Positions 35,225 through 47,417 of a DNA stretch of 64,000 bases are shown here, in pieces (position 1 is the stretch's first letter; the number at the start of each line of letters is the position of its first letter). Under the pieces are notes generated by a model. It was not told the origin of the DNA and searched no databases. It saw only the letters and a program-made list of their open reading frames with translations. The translations under genes were made by a program, and so were the position numbers. This DNA comes from Irpex lacteus (lineage: Eukaryota; Basidiomycota; Agaricomycetes; Polyporales; Irpicaceae), in assembly GCA_001986395.2 (NCBI GenBank), contig MQVO02000015.1, forward strand, positions 372,001-436,000, read 5' to 3'.

Positions 35225-38200
35225 ATGTCGGACGACACCTCGATGTTTTCAGACGACGACAAGCCTTTGCGCGCTAAAGCCTCCTCTGGCCATGTCAATG
35301 GGAGCAATGGCCACGTCGCCACTAACGGTAATGGTCGTCGTGTCGAAAGCTCATCCCTGAGTGAGGACGACGAAGTCCCTCTCGTAAGCTGCTCTTTTCC
35401 CTATTACCAACACTACTGACATAACGCCACCACAGTCCCAGACTACACGAACCAAGTCTGAACCTGTGACCCCAGATGTAACCGCCGTGAAGAAGAGGAA
35501 GAAGGCCATCGCATACTCGTCTTCGAGCGATGATGAGACGCCGCTCAAGGTCACTTCCCCCTCGAAAAACGCGAAATCTGCTGCGATACCTATGCCAGGC
35601 GCTCTCGCAGCCACGACTGTTACCAGTGTGAATGGCAACGGCAAAGCAGCCAAAGGCAAAAAGGTCGAACGTGACACGAGCGATTCTGACTCTGACGCGC
35701 CCATAACAAAGAAAAAGCGTGCACCGACGAGTAAGGCGAAGGGGAAGCCACCGAAGAAGCGCGTCAAGAAGGAGGAAAGTGATGATGATTTTGGTGTGGA
35801 GTCTGAAGACGACAAGCCGATAGCGAAGAAGAAAGCGGCGCCTGCGAAGGGAAAGCGGAAATTGAAGGAGGAGAGTGATGCTGATGATGAAGAGGATGAT
35901 AAGCCGTTGAAGAAGGCTCCCGCGAAGAAGACACCTCAGAAAAGAGTCAAGAAGGCGGAGTCGGATGAGGAGACGCCGAAACCGAAGGCGAAGAAGAGTA
36001 AGGTAAAGAAGGAGGAGGCAGACGACACTAAGAAGGGCAAGAAGAAGACGAAGGAGGAGGAAGAGGAGGAGACTTACAAGTGGTGGGAGCAGCAGGAGGC
36101 GAACGGCGACGGATCTGAGAAGTGGCAGACTCTCGAGCACAACGGAGTATACTTCCCTCCCGCGTACGAGCCCTTGCCCAAGAACGTCAAGATGAAGTAT
36201 AATGGTTTGTCAATCCTTCCCGTCTTCGCGACATGATTCTCAGAATTTACTCCCTGTGCTTAGGCAAATCCGTCGACCTGCCGGAGGAGGCAGAGGAAGT
36301 TGCTGGTTTCTACGCGGCCCTCATCGAGACCGATCACGCCAAAGATGAGACGTTCAACAAGAACTTCTTCGATGACTTCCGAACTGTCCTGAAGGAACAC
36401 CCTCCCGTACGTCGCGGTCCGATCAAATTATGACCCCGCTCTAACCTTTCATGGCGCAGAACGATGGTACGAAGATCACCAAGTTCGAGCTCTGCGACTT
36501 TCGTCCTATGTTCGAATACTTCGAGGCCGAGAAAGCTAAGAAGAAAGCGATGACCACTGCGGAGAAGAAGGAGGCGAAGGCGAAGAGGGATGAAATCGAG
36601 GCACCCTATACTCACTGTGTACTCGACGGTCGTAAAGAGAAAGTTGGTAATTTCAGAGTTGAACCTCCGGGTCTGTTCAGAGGACGCGGTGATCATCCTA
36701 AGAAGGGACGTCTGAAGGTAATGACGCCACGTTTCACCTATTCGCCATGTTGTATGATACTCAGTTGGATGTCTAGTATCGCGTCCGACCTGAGGACATC
36801 ACGATCAACATTGGCGAAGGCGTCCCAACACCGAAGCCCAACGTTCCTGGGAAGTGGAAGGCTGTCGTCCACAACAAGACCGCTACCTGGCTGGCCAACT
36901 GGGTGGAGAATGTCAACGGCAACTACAAGTATGTCTTCCTGGCTGCCGGCAGTTCGATCAAGGGGCAGAGTGACATGCAGAAGTTCGAGAAGGCCAGAGA
37001 GTTGAAGGTAATACTGTATGTATGTTTTCATGCAAAACGATGGCTGATGTTTCCCTCAAGAACCATGTGGCCCGCATCCGGTCTGATTACACCTCGGAGC
37101 TGAAGTCGAAGGTCACTCAAATCCGTCAACGTGCCACCGCCATGTATTTCATCGACAAGCTCGCCCTTCGAGCTGGCAACGAGAAGGGCGACGACGAAGC
37201 AGATACCGTGGGCTGTTGCTCTCTGCGATACGAGCACGTCACCTGCGAACCACCAAACTTCCTCGTGTTCGACTTCCTTGGTAAAGATTCCATACGTTAC
37301 TACAACCGCGTGCGAGTCGACGATCAGGTCTTCAAGAATATCATCATATTCAAGAAGGATCATACCGAGGGCGACAATTTGTTCGACCGTGTTGAGGTAA
37401 GTTTCTGTATATCTCTCGTGTGTATTGCGACTAACATTTCTTTAGACCTCTGGCTTGAACAAGCACCTGTCATCTTACATGAAAGGTCTTACCGCCAAGG
37501 TTTTCCGTACGTACAATGCGTCCATCACCTTCCAGCGACTACTCGACGAAGGTACACCGGAGAAGGCGACCGTTCAAGAGAAGTTGAATGCATACAACCA
37601 CGCCAATCGTGAAGTCGCCATTCTGTGTAACCATCAAAGGGCTGTTCCGAAGACTCACGAGCAATCGATGCTCAAGATGAAGGAGAAGGTAAGTACGGTG
37701 ATTGTGTATGATTGGAAGTCGTTGACCTCTCTATGCTGCTCCCATTTTCTAGTTGCGAGGCTTCAAGTACGAACGCATGAAACTTCGCCACGCTCTATTC
37801 GCTATCGACAAGAAGTTCAAGAAGAACAAGAAGTACGCGGAGGATGAGTCTGACCTTGATGACGACGGTGTCGTAGCGCACGAGGAGCAGTGGAAGGCGC
37901 GTGAGATCGAAAAGGTTGAGAAGAAGTTCCAGAAGGAGAACGAGAAGCTTGCGGAAGAGGACAAGAAACCTCAAGCAGACTCAGTTCTGAAGCAGAGAAT
38001 TAAGGATATCGAGGACGAGTTCAAGAGACTGGCGAAGGAGCGTGGAACTGGCAAGGCCGAGCTGAAGAGGGAGAAGTCGACGGACAAGCTCGAAGAGAGT
38101 ATAGAGAAGTTAGATGAGAAGATCAAGACGTTCAAGCTTCAGATGCAAGATCGTGAGGCAGGCAAGGAGGTCGCTCTTGGGACAAGGTGGGTTCGCTTGC

Positions 38201-38481
38201 CTTACTAAATGGAATCCATGGGCTCACGATATGTGCAGTAAAATCAACTACTTGGATCCGAGGTATGTCTGCTTAATATAGCTGTCTATACTCGTCTCTG
38301 ACAATTCCACTATCTAGAATCACCGCTGCATGGTGCAAATTGCACGATGTACCCATCGAGAAGATCTTCTCGAAGACGCTCTTGAACAAATGTAAGTCTT
38401 GGATTGTGCAAACGCTGTAACATGCTCACGCCCTGCACAGTCCCTTGGGCTCTAGAGGTAGACGAAGACTGGAAGTTCTGA
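35225..38481 (+). CDS. TOP1: DNA topoisomerase I (type IB)
   Basis: Eleven exons: 35225-35383, 35436-36204, 36264-36406, 36460-36717, 36777-37007, 37061-37396, 37446-37688, 37753-38186, 38239-38262, 38318-38391 and 38441-38481, about 903 residues. The enzyme nicks one strand through a 3'-phosphotyrosine link and relaxes supercoils. The N-terminal 280 residues are a lysine- and acid-rich tail with nuclear signals and repeated KKR-ESD blocks. The core starts at YKWWEQQ and [14 protein letters not shown]. Catalytic parts are [20 protein letters not shown] and, after the coiled-coil linker, [16 protein letters not shown] with the active tyrosine at about residue 862, 41 from the end, as in yeast and human. 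Exon 9 (24 nt) is a microexon carrying that tyrosine. Confidence 0.96.
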
Positions 38482-38894
38482 TCCCCTAGTAGAGTTTGTT
38501 TTTATCTGGTTATCATACTGGCATTGACACTGGGACGGAAGACGCCAACCACCACCACATATCCTGCATACTGACCTACACCGGACCTCATCGCATAGCA
38601 TATTCACGTACATCTCCTCATTGTATTTCTACACCTCCTGTCACCCTCCTGTCATTTGTCTCGCTTGTCTGCCTGTTGTGTTGTCTATATAATGTTTATT
38701 CCCAACTCGTGATTTGTCGTGTGCGATAGTCTGAGGCCGAAATTCTTCACGAAGTCGACTGATAATCCCGGCATGCTGAGTCGCCCTTTATTACACGGGC
38801 GCTAATCCACGTGCAAACGACGTATTGCAGGACAGCTGGACGCGCAGGGAGCTGTTATTGCTCTTCTTCTTCGTTCCACCACCCCTTTCAAAAC
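38482..38894. other. TOP1 3' flank and CDS1 promoter
   Basis: A 413-nt gap between two genes on the same strand. It contains a pyrimidine-rich run near 38620-38660 and no further gene. No strong TATA box is seen before the CDS1 start at 38895. Confidence 0.4.
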
Positions 38895-41106
38895 ATGTCG
38901 AGACCGGTTAGCCGCAACTCGCAGTCTGCTTTTGCGACCATGACGAGCTGGGAAGCTCTTGGCGTCGAGTCTGGCGAGGAGACCGAGGAGGAACAGGTCG
39001 AGGAGCCTGTGACGGAGGCAGCAAGGTACGATCTGCGTGGCCTCATTTCCGCTCGCGTGCTCACAGTTAATCGTGTTACAGTTCAGCACCTGCTCCTCTT
39101 TCGAAGAGTGCTATCAAGAAGGCGAAGGAGCAGGCACGAATAGAGAGGAGACAGCAGGAGAAGGCCGCACGTAAGGCTGCGCGAGCGCAGGCACAGGGCA
39201 ATGGTCTTGCGATCGACTCTCCTGCCACGTCTGTCACCCCTGCAGACAGTCCTGCCACTCCACTAAAACCCTTGGAAGAGGAAGTCGTGAAAGGACGTGT
39301 GGCAGCACCACCTAAGCCGACTGCGAACGGCGATGCGAAAGTGGAGACTAAGACCTTGACCTCTGACGTGCATCCTGCCGAAACACCCAATCCAGAACCA
39401 GCACCAGCACTAGTACCTGTCAAACCTGTGCAGAGCTACTTCCCACCTTTCCCCGAGTCAGGACCTCGTCAGGAAGTTATACCCCCGTTGTCTCCTACGC
39501 CTATCCCTGAGATCAAGCTAAAACCTGCAGAGGCCCCTAAACCTACCCGAAGTACTCACGTGGAGCCTGCAAAGGTGGAGGAGGCGAACCCTCAGGATGC
39601 TGAACGGGTGAAGAAGCGACAAAATGCTCTGACACGGACGTTATGGACGTTCATAATGATTGGAGGGTTCTTGAGTGCGTCTCTCTATACCATTATTGCA
39701 GCCCTGGTTCTGATAATATCGTCATGACGTCAGCCCTTCTGCTCATGGGCCATGCGTACATGATTGTGCTGGTGTTCCTTTGCCAGTCGTTGGTGTACCG
39801 TGAGGTTACTGCGCTGTTTGCATTGACCGCAAAGGGGAAGAAGATTGAGCAGAAGGACAAGGATCCCTGGAGCAAGACGTTGAACTGGTACTTCTTCGCG
39901 GTGGTAAATTACTTCCTGTATGGCGAAAGTATCATCTATTACTTCAAGGTACATAGCTGTCGTCTTGTGTTCACGGTTGGTACTGACTTTCCATTAGCAT
40001 GTCGTGTTCTCGGACGCGCAGCTGACTGGATTCGCCACCAACCACCGCTTCATTAGTTTCTCGCTGTACACCCTAGGTTTCGTCGGTTTTGTGCTTTCCC
40101 TCAAACGCGGGTACCTGAAGCAGCAATTTGGTTTGTTCTGCTGGGTACACATGACTCTGCTCATGATTGTTGTCTCGAGGTGAGCTGTCAAATTTACCCT
40201 ACCGTCAAGTACCCCTCGCTAATAAGCCTCTCAGTCACTTCATCGTCAACAACATCCTCGAGGGCATGATCTGGTTCTGGGTCCCTGCCTCCCTTGTGAT
40301 CTGCAACGACATTTTCGCGTACATCTGGGGTGTCACTATCGGTCGTACACCTCTGATCAAGCTCTCCCCCAAGAAAACAGTTGAAGGTTTCCTCGGTGCC
40401 TTTATCTCTACCGTCATCTTCGGCGTCATATGGGGTACCTACTTCATGAAGTTCCAGTACATGATCTGCCCTGTGCGTGACCTTGGTGTGAGCGCATTCG
40501 ACGGTGGCGTTACGTGCACCCCCAATCCTGTCTTCGTATGGAGAGATTGGCACATCCCTGGACCGCTGAGCGTCGTGTTGTCTACTGTGGTTCGTCTTTA
40601 ATCACCTCACTTATATAACTCCGGCATTCTGACTGTAGCATCCTCGCAGTTTGGTGGTAACATCACTACAATCCCGTATGCGCCATATCAGTACCACGTC
40701 TTCTTCCTCGCTACCTTCGCCTCTCTCGTTGCGCCATTTGGCGGTTTCTTCGCCTCCGGATTCAAGCGCGCTTTCGATATCAAGGACTTTGGCCACAGTA
40801 TCCCCGGCCATGGTGGCATGACCGATCGCATGGACTGCCAGTAAGTGGCTTCAATATTCCCCGCCAGTGTCCAATTGCTTGCTGACATAACGTTTTTTCT
40901 CTCCTTATTCGTGATCGTGATCTTCTAGGTTCCTCATGGGCATGTTCACCTACGTGTATTACACAAGCCTCATCCGACAGAACCATGTCACCGTCGGCTC
41001 GATCTTACAGTTGGTCGTCAGTGGGTTGACGGTGCAGGAGCAGCTGGAGCTTATCGGCGATTTGAAGCGATACCTCGAAGGTCAGGGCATCTCTGTGAAG
41101 CTATGA
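38895..41106 (+). CDS. CDS1: CDP-diacylglycerol synthase (phosphatidate cytidylyltransferase)
   Basis: Seven exons: 38895-39025, 39082-39674, 39734-39948, 39998-40179, 40235-40589, 40650-40840 and 40929-41106, about 614 residues. It makes CDP-diacylglycerol from phosphatidate and CTP, the precursor of phosphatidylinositol and cardiolipin, in the ER membrane. The family signature is complete: [20 protein letters not shown] followed by GMTDR. About eight membrane segments are visible, beginning with [10 protein letters not shown] joined to [16 protein letters not shown] across intron 2. The N-terminal 230 residues are a hydrophilic Pro/Ala/Glu-rich extension, longer than in yeast Cds1. Intron 5 uses an unusual donor, GTTCGT. 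All junctions restore conserved sequence. Confidence 0.95.
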
Positions 41107-42026
41107 GTGCTCAGTCGCATGTTGCGATGGTAGTGAAATACCGCGATGAACGGAGTTGCAGGGGCGTGTTGTGAGAGGTGGATGTCGGCGAAAAACCTTT
41201 GACGGACAGAAAGACTCACTCGTATGCACTCGTTTGTTAGCTGAGAAAGTTTATGGCTAGTATATGATACGATACGCGCACCCATCGAAATACTCGATAC
41301 GATTTTTTGCTTGCTATTTCAAGTTGTAATCGCTTTTAGCTAGTAGTGCTCTTTTTCTAATCATCTGTTATGTGAATGGACATAGTTGGGCCACACCGGG
41401 TGCAGTTTCGGGCCTTCAGGAGCACAGAGCATCTGCCTAGTAAGCTGGAGGTCTGCAGACTCCGAGTATGCACGGTGAACTTGGATGGCCATACTCTATG
41501 AGCAGTCACGGTGCCGCTTCGTACGGTATGGCATATAGTGACGATAGCCCCATCACGTATATGGACAGATGAAGGTTCAGTAGGGGGTGGGAACACGTTG
41601 AGGGGGAGCTGATGCTCGAGGAAAACGACGCTGATAAGTCTTAGAAGTGCAATAGAAAGAGAATGTCTGTTTCATGGAGTAATTGAGCGACTGAATCACG
41701 AGATACCGTTGCTCTGGGAAGGAAACCATCCATTGACCGATGTCTTGATGCATATTTGACAATAATTCATGAGAAACCTTTGTTAGGTTACAGTTTAGTA
41801 TTAGTTAGAACAAGTCCAGATGAAGACGCTGAGTCGATCCGTGGTTTCTATAGAAGTGGAAGCAGTGTATCTACTTCTTGTCAGCAAATGGGCCCTGAAT
41901 CATTTGACTTTCAACTCATTGACGTTTCGCAGAAATTGGCCACCGACTCGGAAATCAGCTATTGATAAATATAATCGTATTTATACCCATCTATAGCAAT
42001 TGGTTTAGTCAAGTTGTAACACCCAC
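41107..42026. other. CDS1 3' flank and downstream tail of the inverted F-box duplication
   Basis: From about 41635 the sequence is the reverse complement of 13248-13525 downstream of F-box-like copy A. On the minus strand it encodes HQDIGQWMVSFPEQRYLV followed by NYSMKQTFSFYCTSKTYQ, the best-preserved form of the possible extra exon. No independent gene is seen in 41107-41570. Confidence 0.5.
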
Positions 42027-43559
42027 TTAAGCTAAAACGGACGTACTGCCCAGATCAGCCAATGTTTTGAAGTCCGCTGCATGAACTCCAAATGCATCTT
42101 TTGCCCTGTAAAACAAAGCGATACGACCATCTAGTTTTTCGAGGGCTATCCGTCGTACATCCATGAACTGGAGGAGATCATCGTGATTGTCGAACTCCAA
42201 TTGCAGTCGCATGAATCTTTCTTGCGCCGCACATAACTCGACTATCTCTTCCCAGGGGCAGGCCATGATGTATTGCATTGCGCCAGTGGGTAGGTCATCT
42301 GCAATAGAGGATTGTCGGTTGGACGAGATGTATGCGCCAAGTACGGAGATTTTGTCAATTGCTACGAAATCCAACCTTTTATCCCTGACTGCCACGGGCC
42401 ACGAGCCATAAAATCTCATGGTTATGCCACAAGATGGTTCATCGGGCTCGTATCCTACGATATTGACGGAACATATGTTATGAAGATCTATACAAGACGT
42501 CAACCAAATGCCTATGATCTGAATAAAACAATGTGGTACGGTCTAGCACTTACAGATGTCTTTGTGTAAGATGGGATACCCGTTAATCCAATGATTGAGG
42601 TAGAGAACCGGCACTTCGTGACCTTGACATAGGGATCTACAGATATCGACGATACACCGTTGAGCCGATGAAAGAACTCGTAGAATTGGTTCACTTTCCG
42701 AGCCCCCGAGTTCACGGTAGTCTGAAGGTAAGGGGATGACATATTGCCTCGAATGGCGACGCTGAGCGGCAACGAAAGCGAACCAGGCTGTTTCAGCTGG
42801 ATGCCTTGAACGACGCACTGTAATATTGGTGAATGAGGGAAACACTTCCAGTGCATCCCTTATAAGCAGATCAGAGTTGCTCTCGAAATGCGCTCCGGTA
42901 TCCCATGTGACATGAGACAACTCCACGAAATTCCATTCGACGAAACTTCGAAGGAGCGATGTAAGATTGTGAGGAGTTACAAAGTGCGTATTGTTGATTA
43001 TGAGACCCTTGCATTGGAGACATGATGAAGGAGGGGTTCGTGGAAGAGCAGCAAAAAGACGGTGACGAGTTGATCGTTGTGGAATGGTAATGGCAACTCG
43101 GAGATCGTATCCGAAAGAGTCCTCAATATGGAAGTACACGCGAACGTCTCGTCGCAGTGAGAACAGGGAAGGCTGCATGTGAAGAAGATGGATCCATGGC
43201 CGATCTCCTACGCGTTGTAACAGGGTTACACTGAAAACATGCGATGCGATGGGCTGGAGTCTCTTCGGCGTGCTTGCTACCAGCGATGAGAAAGCGCGCA
43301 TGTCCTCGGAGTGCTTGATCCACACTCTCTGGAAGAGCTGTTCGCGGCAGATGGAAGCCCAGTAAACACAGGTGAGAGAGCACGCTGCGATGTTCCTAAT
43401 TGACTCCTTGCGTTTTAGCACTTGAATGCTAGAATTGAAGTGGATGGTAACTTCCTCGTCCGCTGTGCTGAGCAGGAAGTTGGCATCTTCGCACACATCG
43501 AAGAGAATACGCCTAAATAGTTCAGGTGGTATGTCAGCCCCGGTGGCCATCACCTGCAT
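42027..43559 (-). CDS. F-box-like protein, copy B
   Basis: Two exons on the minus strand, 43559-42554 and 42511-42027, coding for about 496 residues. It is a close paralogue of copy A at 11586-13247, aligning along its whole length: IPPELFRRILFDVCEDANFL, ACSLTCVYWASICREQLF and so on. The 42-nt intron uses a better donor here (GTAAGT) than in copy A (GTGAGT), at the same codon, and the unspliced frame stops inside it. It ends about 43 codons earlier than copy A, at TSVLA. It lies head to head with the truncated MYND copy 3, with only 239 nt between the start codons. Confidence 0.75.
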
Positions 43560-43798
43560 GTCACAATGGTATCTGGAGATAGTATGAAGATGGGGATGAG
43601 GACTGTGTTAGTAAGAGGGCGCCAGCAGTGAGCGCTCCGACGACCAAGTAGGGGGTCTTAATTCGCACGCCACAAAGTCGTCGCACTACCAGCATGTTTC
43701 ACTTGTGGCCGCTTACACCGATAACTTCATATTTTCCATCGATTTTCTAAGCGTTATTGAAGAACGTACGGAAGGTCTCTTGTTATAGCACCACAACC

Positions 43799-44381
43799 AT
43801 GGAAATTGGCCGTATTTCGCAAATTGAAAACGACCTGAAGCATAAGCCAAACGCTGTAGGCACTTAATCGAAGAAATTGGTTGACGGCGAGATATTTGAC
43901 TTACGAAAACGTTGCTTACCAGGTGCTTGCAGCAGCGCGACGCGGCTCCCTACCCGAGCTTATGGTGCTCAACGGCTTGTGGCTCACGGTAACGGATGTC
44001 ATACCGGATGTCATACAGCCTGTGCAGGCCTTTGATGTCTTCATGCTGCACTTGAGGCAGGATCAGATACCTAGTATCACCGGCGGCCGCGGCGCCGAGA
44101 CAACATTCACGACTTCTTCGAATCCTACAAACCGAGCATATCACTTTTTAATGGGCGTAGCCAGGGCAGATGGACACCTCGAGGAATGCGGGTCTCTCAC
44201 CTTGAATGGTATAGCGATTGACGAAGCCACAGCGATACGTTCTGGCCACAGCATGCGCTCAATGCTAATTCATTATCAACAACGCTCACTGAGGCTTTGC
44301 GTACGATTTCCGAACAATATCCTACAGTCTCGGCAATATTATCACACTGCAGATACTTGGTACGTCGCGCATGCAAGCTAA
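43799..44381 (+). pseudogene. Truncated MYND-type gene, copy 3
   Basis: Exon 1 (43799-43855) and the start of exon 2 (from 43923) match MYND copies 1 and 2: LKHKPNA spliced to VLAAARRGSLPELMVLNGLW. Homology continues through RAYHFLMGVARADGHLEECG and stops near 44200, at the point corresponding to about residue 125 of copy 1. The frame then runs to a stop at 44381 in unrelated sequence. The remaining three quarters of the gene, including the zinc finger, is absent. It is either a pseudogene or a source of a short truncated protein; the splice sites of intron 1 are intact. Confidence 0.75.
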
Positions 44382-44643
44382 GTGCTATGTAATGCCACTA
44401 CCAACTTCCAGGCTGAGCGCTTGCCGGGATTATCAACTTGATAGCAGGTGGCCACGTCTCATACGCCATGAAGTCGTTGCATCTCCCTTTCCGGGAAGCG
44501 TCCTGACCAGCCTGTATGTAAGTATATGGTAGTTGTTTATTATACGCGACGAGACATAAACTTTCTAGGGCCCCAATTACAGACGAATGGCCCTAATGGC
44601 CAGTAGTGGCCATATAATTGATGGGTGCGCTCGGAGGCGATAT

Positions 44644-44653
44644 TATATAAAAG
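44644..44653 (+). promoter_or_regulatory. TATA box of the downstream F-box-like gene
   Basis: TATATAAAAG, a strong TATA match, 88 bases before a candidate start codon at 44732 with a pyrimidine-rich leader between. Confidence 0.55.
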
Positions 44654-44731
44654 ACAGCGCGCACCAACGTTGTAAGACGTTGTTCATCCCCTTTACTCCT
44701 CTCTACAGCTTCTATCCATACCGACACTGCA

Positions 44732-46262
44732 ATGACACTGGTACGTTTTCGACTTCTGACTTTGGGTGGCTTCTCATGCTGGCTCTTAGATGCAATGCTT
44801 CTTCGATGTTTCGCACCTCTTTCGCGCCACAGACGCTGGTCATCCAACCGTCGAAACAACACCTGCCAGCGTGCGTTCTCGAATCTTGACTTGATATAAT
44901 TACTCGCTTACATGTTAACCTACATGCAGGTGGCCTACCGCGATATCAACGCCCTTCCACTCGAACTTCACCTCGAGAGTACTCTATCATAGCTTCAGCA
45001 ATTATAGTGACAGGAAAGCCGTCTTCGGCGCATGCTCGCTCGTTAATAGGCTCTGGAGAGGGCTGTATCAGCCTGCTGTGCACGAAGTGGTCGTTCTTTC
45101 ACCAGGCTGCCACGACATCCTATATCACTATGCCCTTAGTTATACGAAACGTCGCGGCCCTCACGCTGCACCTCTCTACAAGTTCATCAAGCACCTTCAT
45201 ATCCATCCGTGTTTGTTTTGGGAAGTCCATGGATTGTACAAGAATTTCATCTTGGTATGCGGAGGGAGGATTTGTACTCTCACCTTGCACGGACTATCCT
45301 TTCCTGCCATGAAATTCGTTGACCCATTCAAGACATTCATGTGCCAGTTCCCATCCGTGACTAGTTTGGAACTTGACAATGTCAAATGGGTTGACCTTCG
45401 GGCACTGTCAGATGGAGACCGCCGCATTCTCGACGTCGCCGCGGAACGCCGCTACAAGAGTCCCGTACCAGTCCACTTGACGACGCTGACTCTCCAGGGA
45501 TTTGAGGATCGGGACGAAACCTACAAGATGGTTCAGCGATTTGCGACGTGCAAGGAGCAAAAAATCTGTGCGTCGCTGAAGATTGCCACTCTCGAGAACT
45601 GCATTGTGCGGGCGAACAAGTCGCTCAAGGTTCTCGGAGGCCATCTGAAGAGCTTAAATATCCAAATTCACTGTGATGTTATGACTCATGGACATCAGAA
45701 CATCGATGGTACGTGAAAACGGGCTCAACATGCGTTCAACTGGAACCTAACGTCTGTTCTTCATCTTCTTCCAGCCATATCCGGTATCGACTTGTCGCAC
45801 AACACAAACCTGCAAGAGCTTCTCGTCGCATTCGTTCATGATGAAGGTCGTTCAATCTCACCAGCTGTACAGCGGCTTGCCAACGTACTCGGTACTACCG
45901 GGCCTCCCACGCTGCGCACAATCCGCTTTGAGTTCTACGTCATGACTTACATACGGGTGGAAGACGCCCTCGACGCCTCCACCTTCGATCCGCTTGATCG
46001 CCTCTTCCGGGGTGGCAAGTTTCCAAGGCTCCCTAAAGTCCCAGCACCTGTCAGAGTCGTTCTGTGGAACGATATTCATGTGGCGAAGGGCGACAAACTT
46101 GTTGACTCGAAGCCATTCTTTGACAGGCTACGGGGGCTTTTTGAGAGGCATCAATCGACTGCTAGGAAACTCGACATTCGCGTTGATCTTTCCGGGACAA
46201 ATGATGATAGTTTCGTCGCCGCACTCGCTATGAACTATCTTCGTCTGTGGCGAGCTGCCTAG
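44732..46262 (+). CDS. F-box-like protein, third type, with an apparent frameshift
   Basis: Candidate exons are 44732-44740 (ATG ACA CTG), 44930-45708 and 45775-46262. The N-terminus reads DINALPLELHLE, the opening of a mushroom F-box, then meets a stop at 44990. The F-box continues one base out of phase as SNYSDRKAVFGACSLVNRLW, so one base is missing or extra near 44975-44992. The rest is open to 46262 and shows weak leucine-rich patterns (VTSLELDNVKW, LTTLTLQGF, LKIATLENCIV, GIDLSHNTNLQELLVAF) typical of F-box/LRR-like proteins. The second intron (45709-45774) restores frame well. It is not closely related to copies A and B. The gene is either recently broken or carries a sequence error; exon 1 is tentative. 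Confidence 0.55.
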
Positions 46263-47417
46263 ACAACTCATTATATTGTAATTGTTTCCTTTCGTAATAC
46301 ATCGAAGTCGTTTCTGCAGACAGCATTGTTTGTTTCGCTGAACTTGAATACCATGTGACCATGGTGAGACCGACATTGTCGTAATCTGCTGAATAACCCC
46401 ATGCGTGTACACGCAGACTCCCTATTATCCCGACACATTTGTTGTGTTGAACAGTTACTCCCAGATACAATAGAGGTCGAGAACTTCTTATATGGTTCGT
46501 CGATTCTATAGGCATATCCTCCGGCGTGCCGAAGGATAGCGTCTGCACAGCGGCCTATGGAATGTGTAGAGATCAGAGCGTTACTGGACTTATTAGGTTT
46601 GGACTCGGGTATGTATTCCCCGTGTCTCGGTACAGGAAGTAGCTCGTACTTGAGCGTCCCGACTGTCGGCCTCGGGCTGCGACTTGGCCAGGAGGCCGAC
46701 CCGACGCATTGCCTTATCGGGCAAGTAAACAAGATTGACGTCCTTTAGCATCCCAGGAACAAACGTCTTGAGTACGGTAGGGGTACCTAATGAGTAACGT
46801 AATAGAAGCCACGAGGGGAAAAGGTAAACACCTAGTTTTCTCATCTCGCAAAAAGACAAACGGTAAAAGTCTCTTTGAGCTGATCCTCTAGGGCTGTAGA
46901 CGCTGACACGGCCAAACCACCGGCAGGCTTCTGTGAACCGGACTGTTCGACTTCGGGCTCAGGGCCAGATGATCTTCTAGCCCAGTTTGCGCCTTCTAAC
47001 AGCACATGAAGGAACCGGGTACGACTGACTGGTCACTGGTCAGAGCATGATCCTGAAATTTCACTGGCGGTGGCAGCAGCTGTTGCTGACTGAATAAACA
47101 TGCCGAATGGACTTGGAATGGGCCATTGAGCGGAGGAGGCTCGGCACTATAACTCAGCGTTTGCCGGTGTACCCTCGTCGTCACTCTGATACACGGTAAT
47201 ATACGATTGAACACAGTTGAAGGGCGGAATGAGAGACAATGACCCGTTACAGATAGTACCAGGTCTTCCGTCCGGCGAACCCACCATTGACTCCTTGGGA
47301 AGGGGGGACCTGTGCCACGAGCTGATGCTGGAAAGCGAAGCTGAATAGACTCTGGTGGTGCGAGGGACTCTTCTCGGCGCGGCAGCGCGAGAACAAAAGT
47401 ATCCCAGAGAGGATACG
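46263..47417. other. Gene-poor intergenic region
   Basis: I see no conserved domain or RNA gene here. Open frames on both strands are overlapping and lack family resemblance. Confidence 0.45.
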
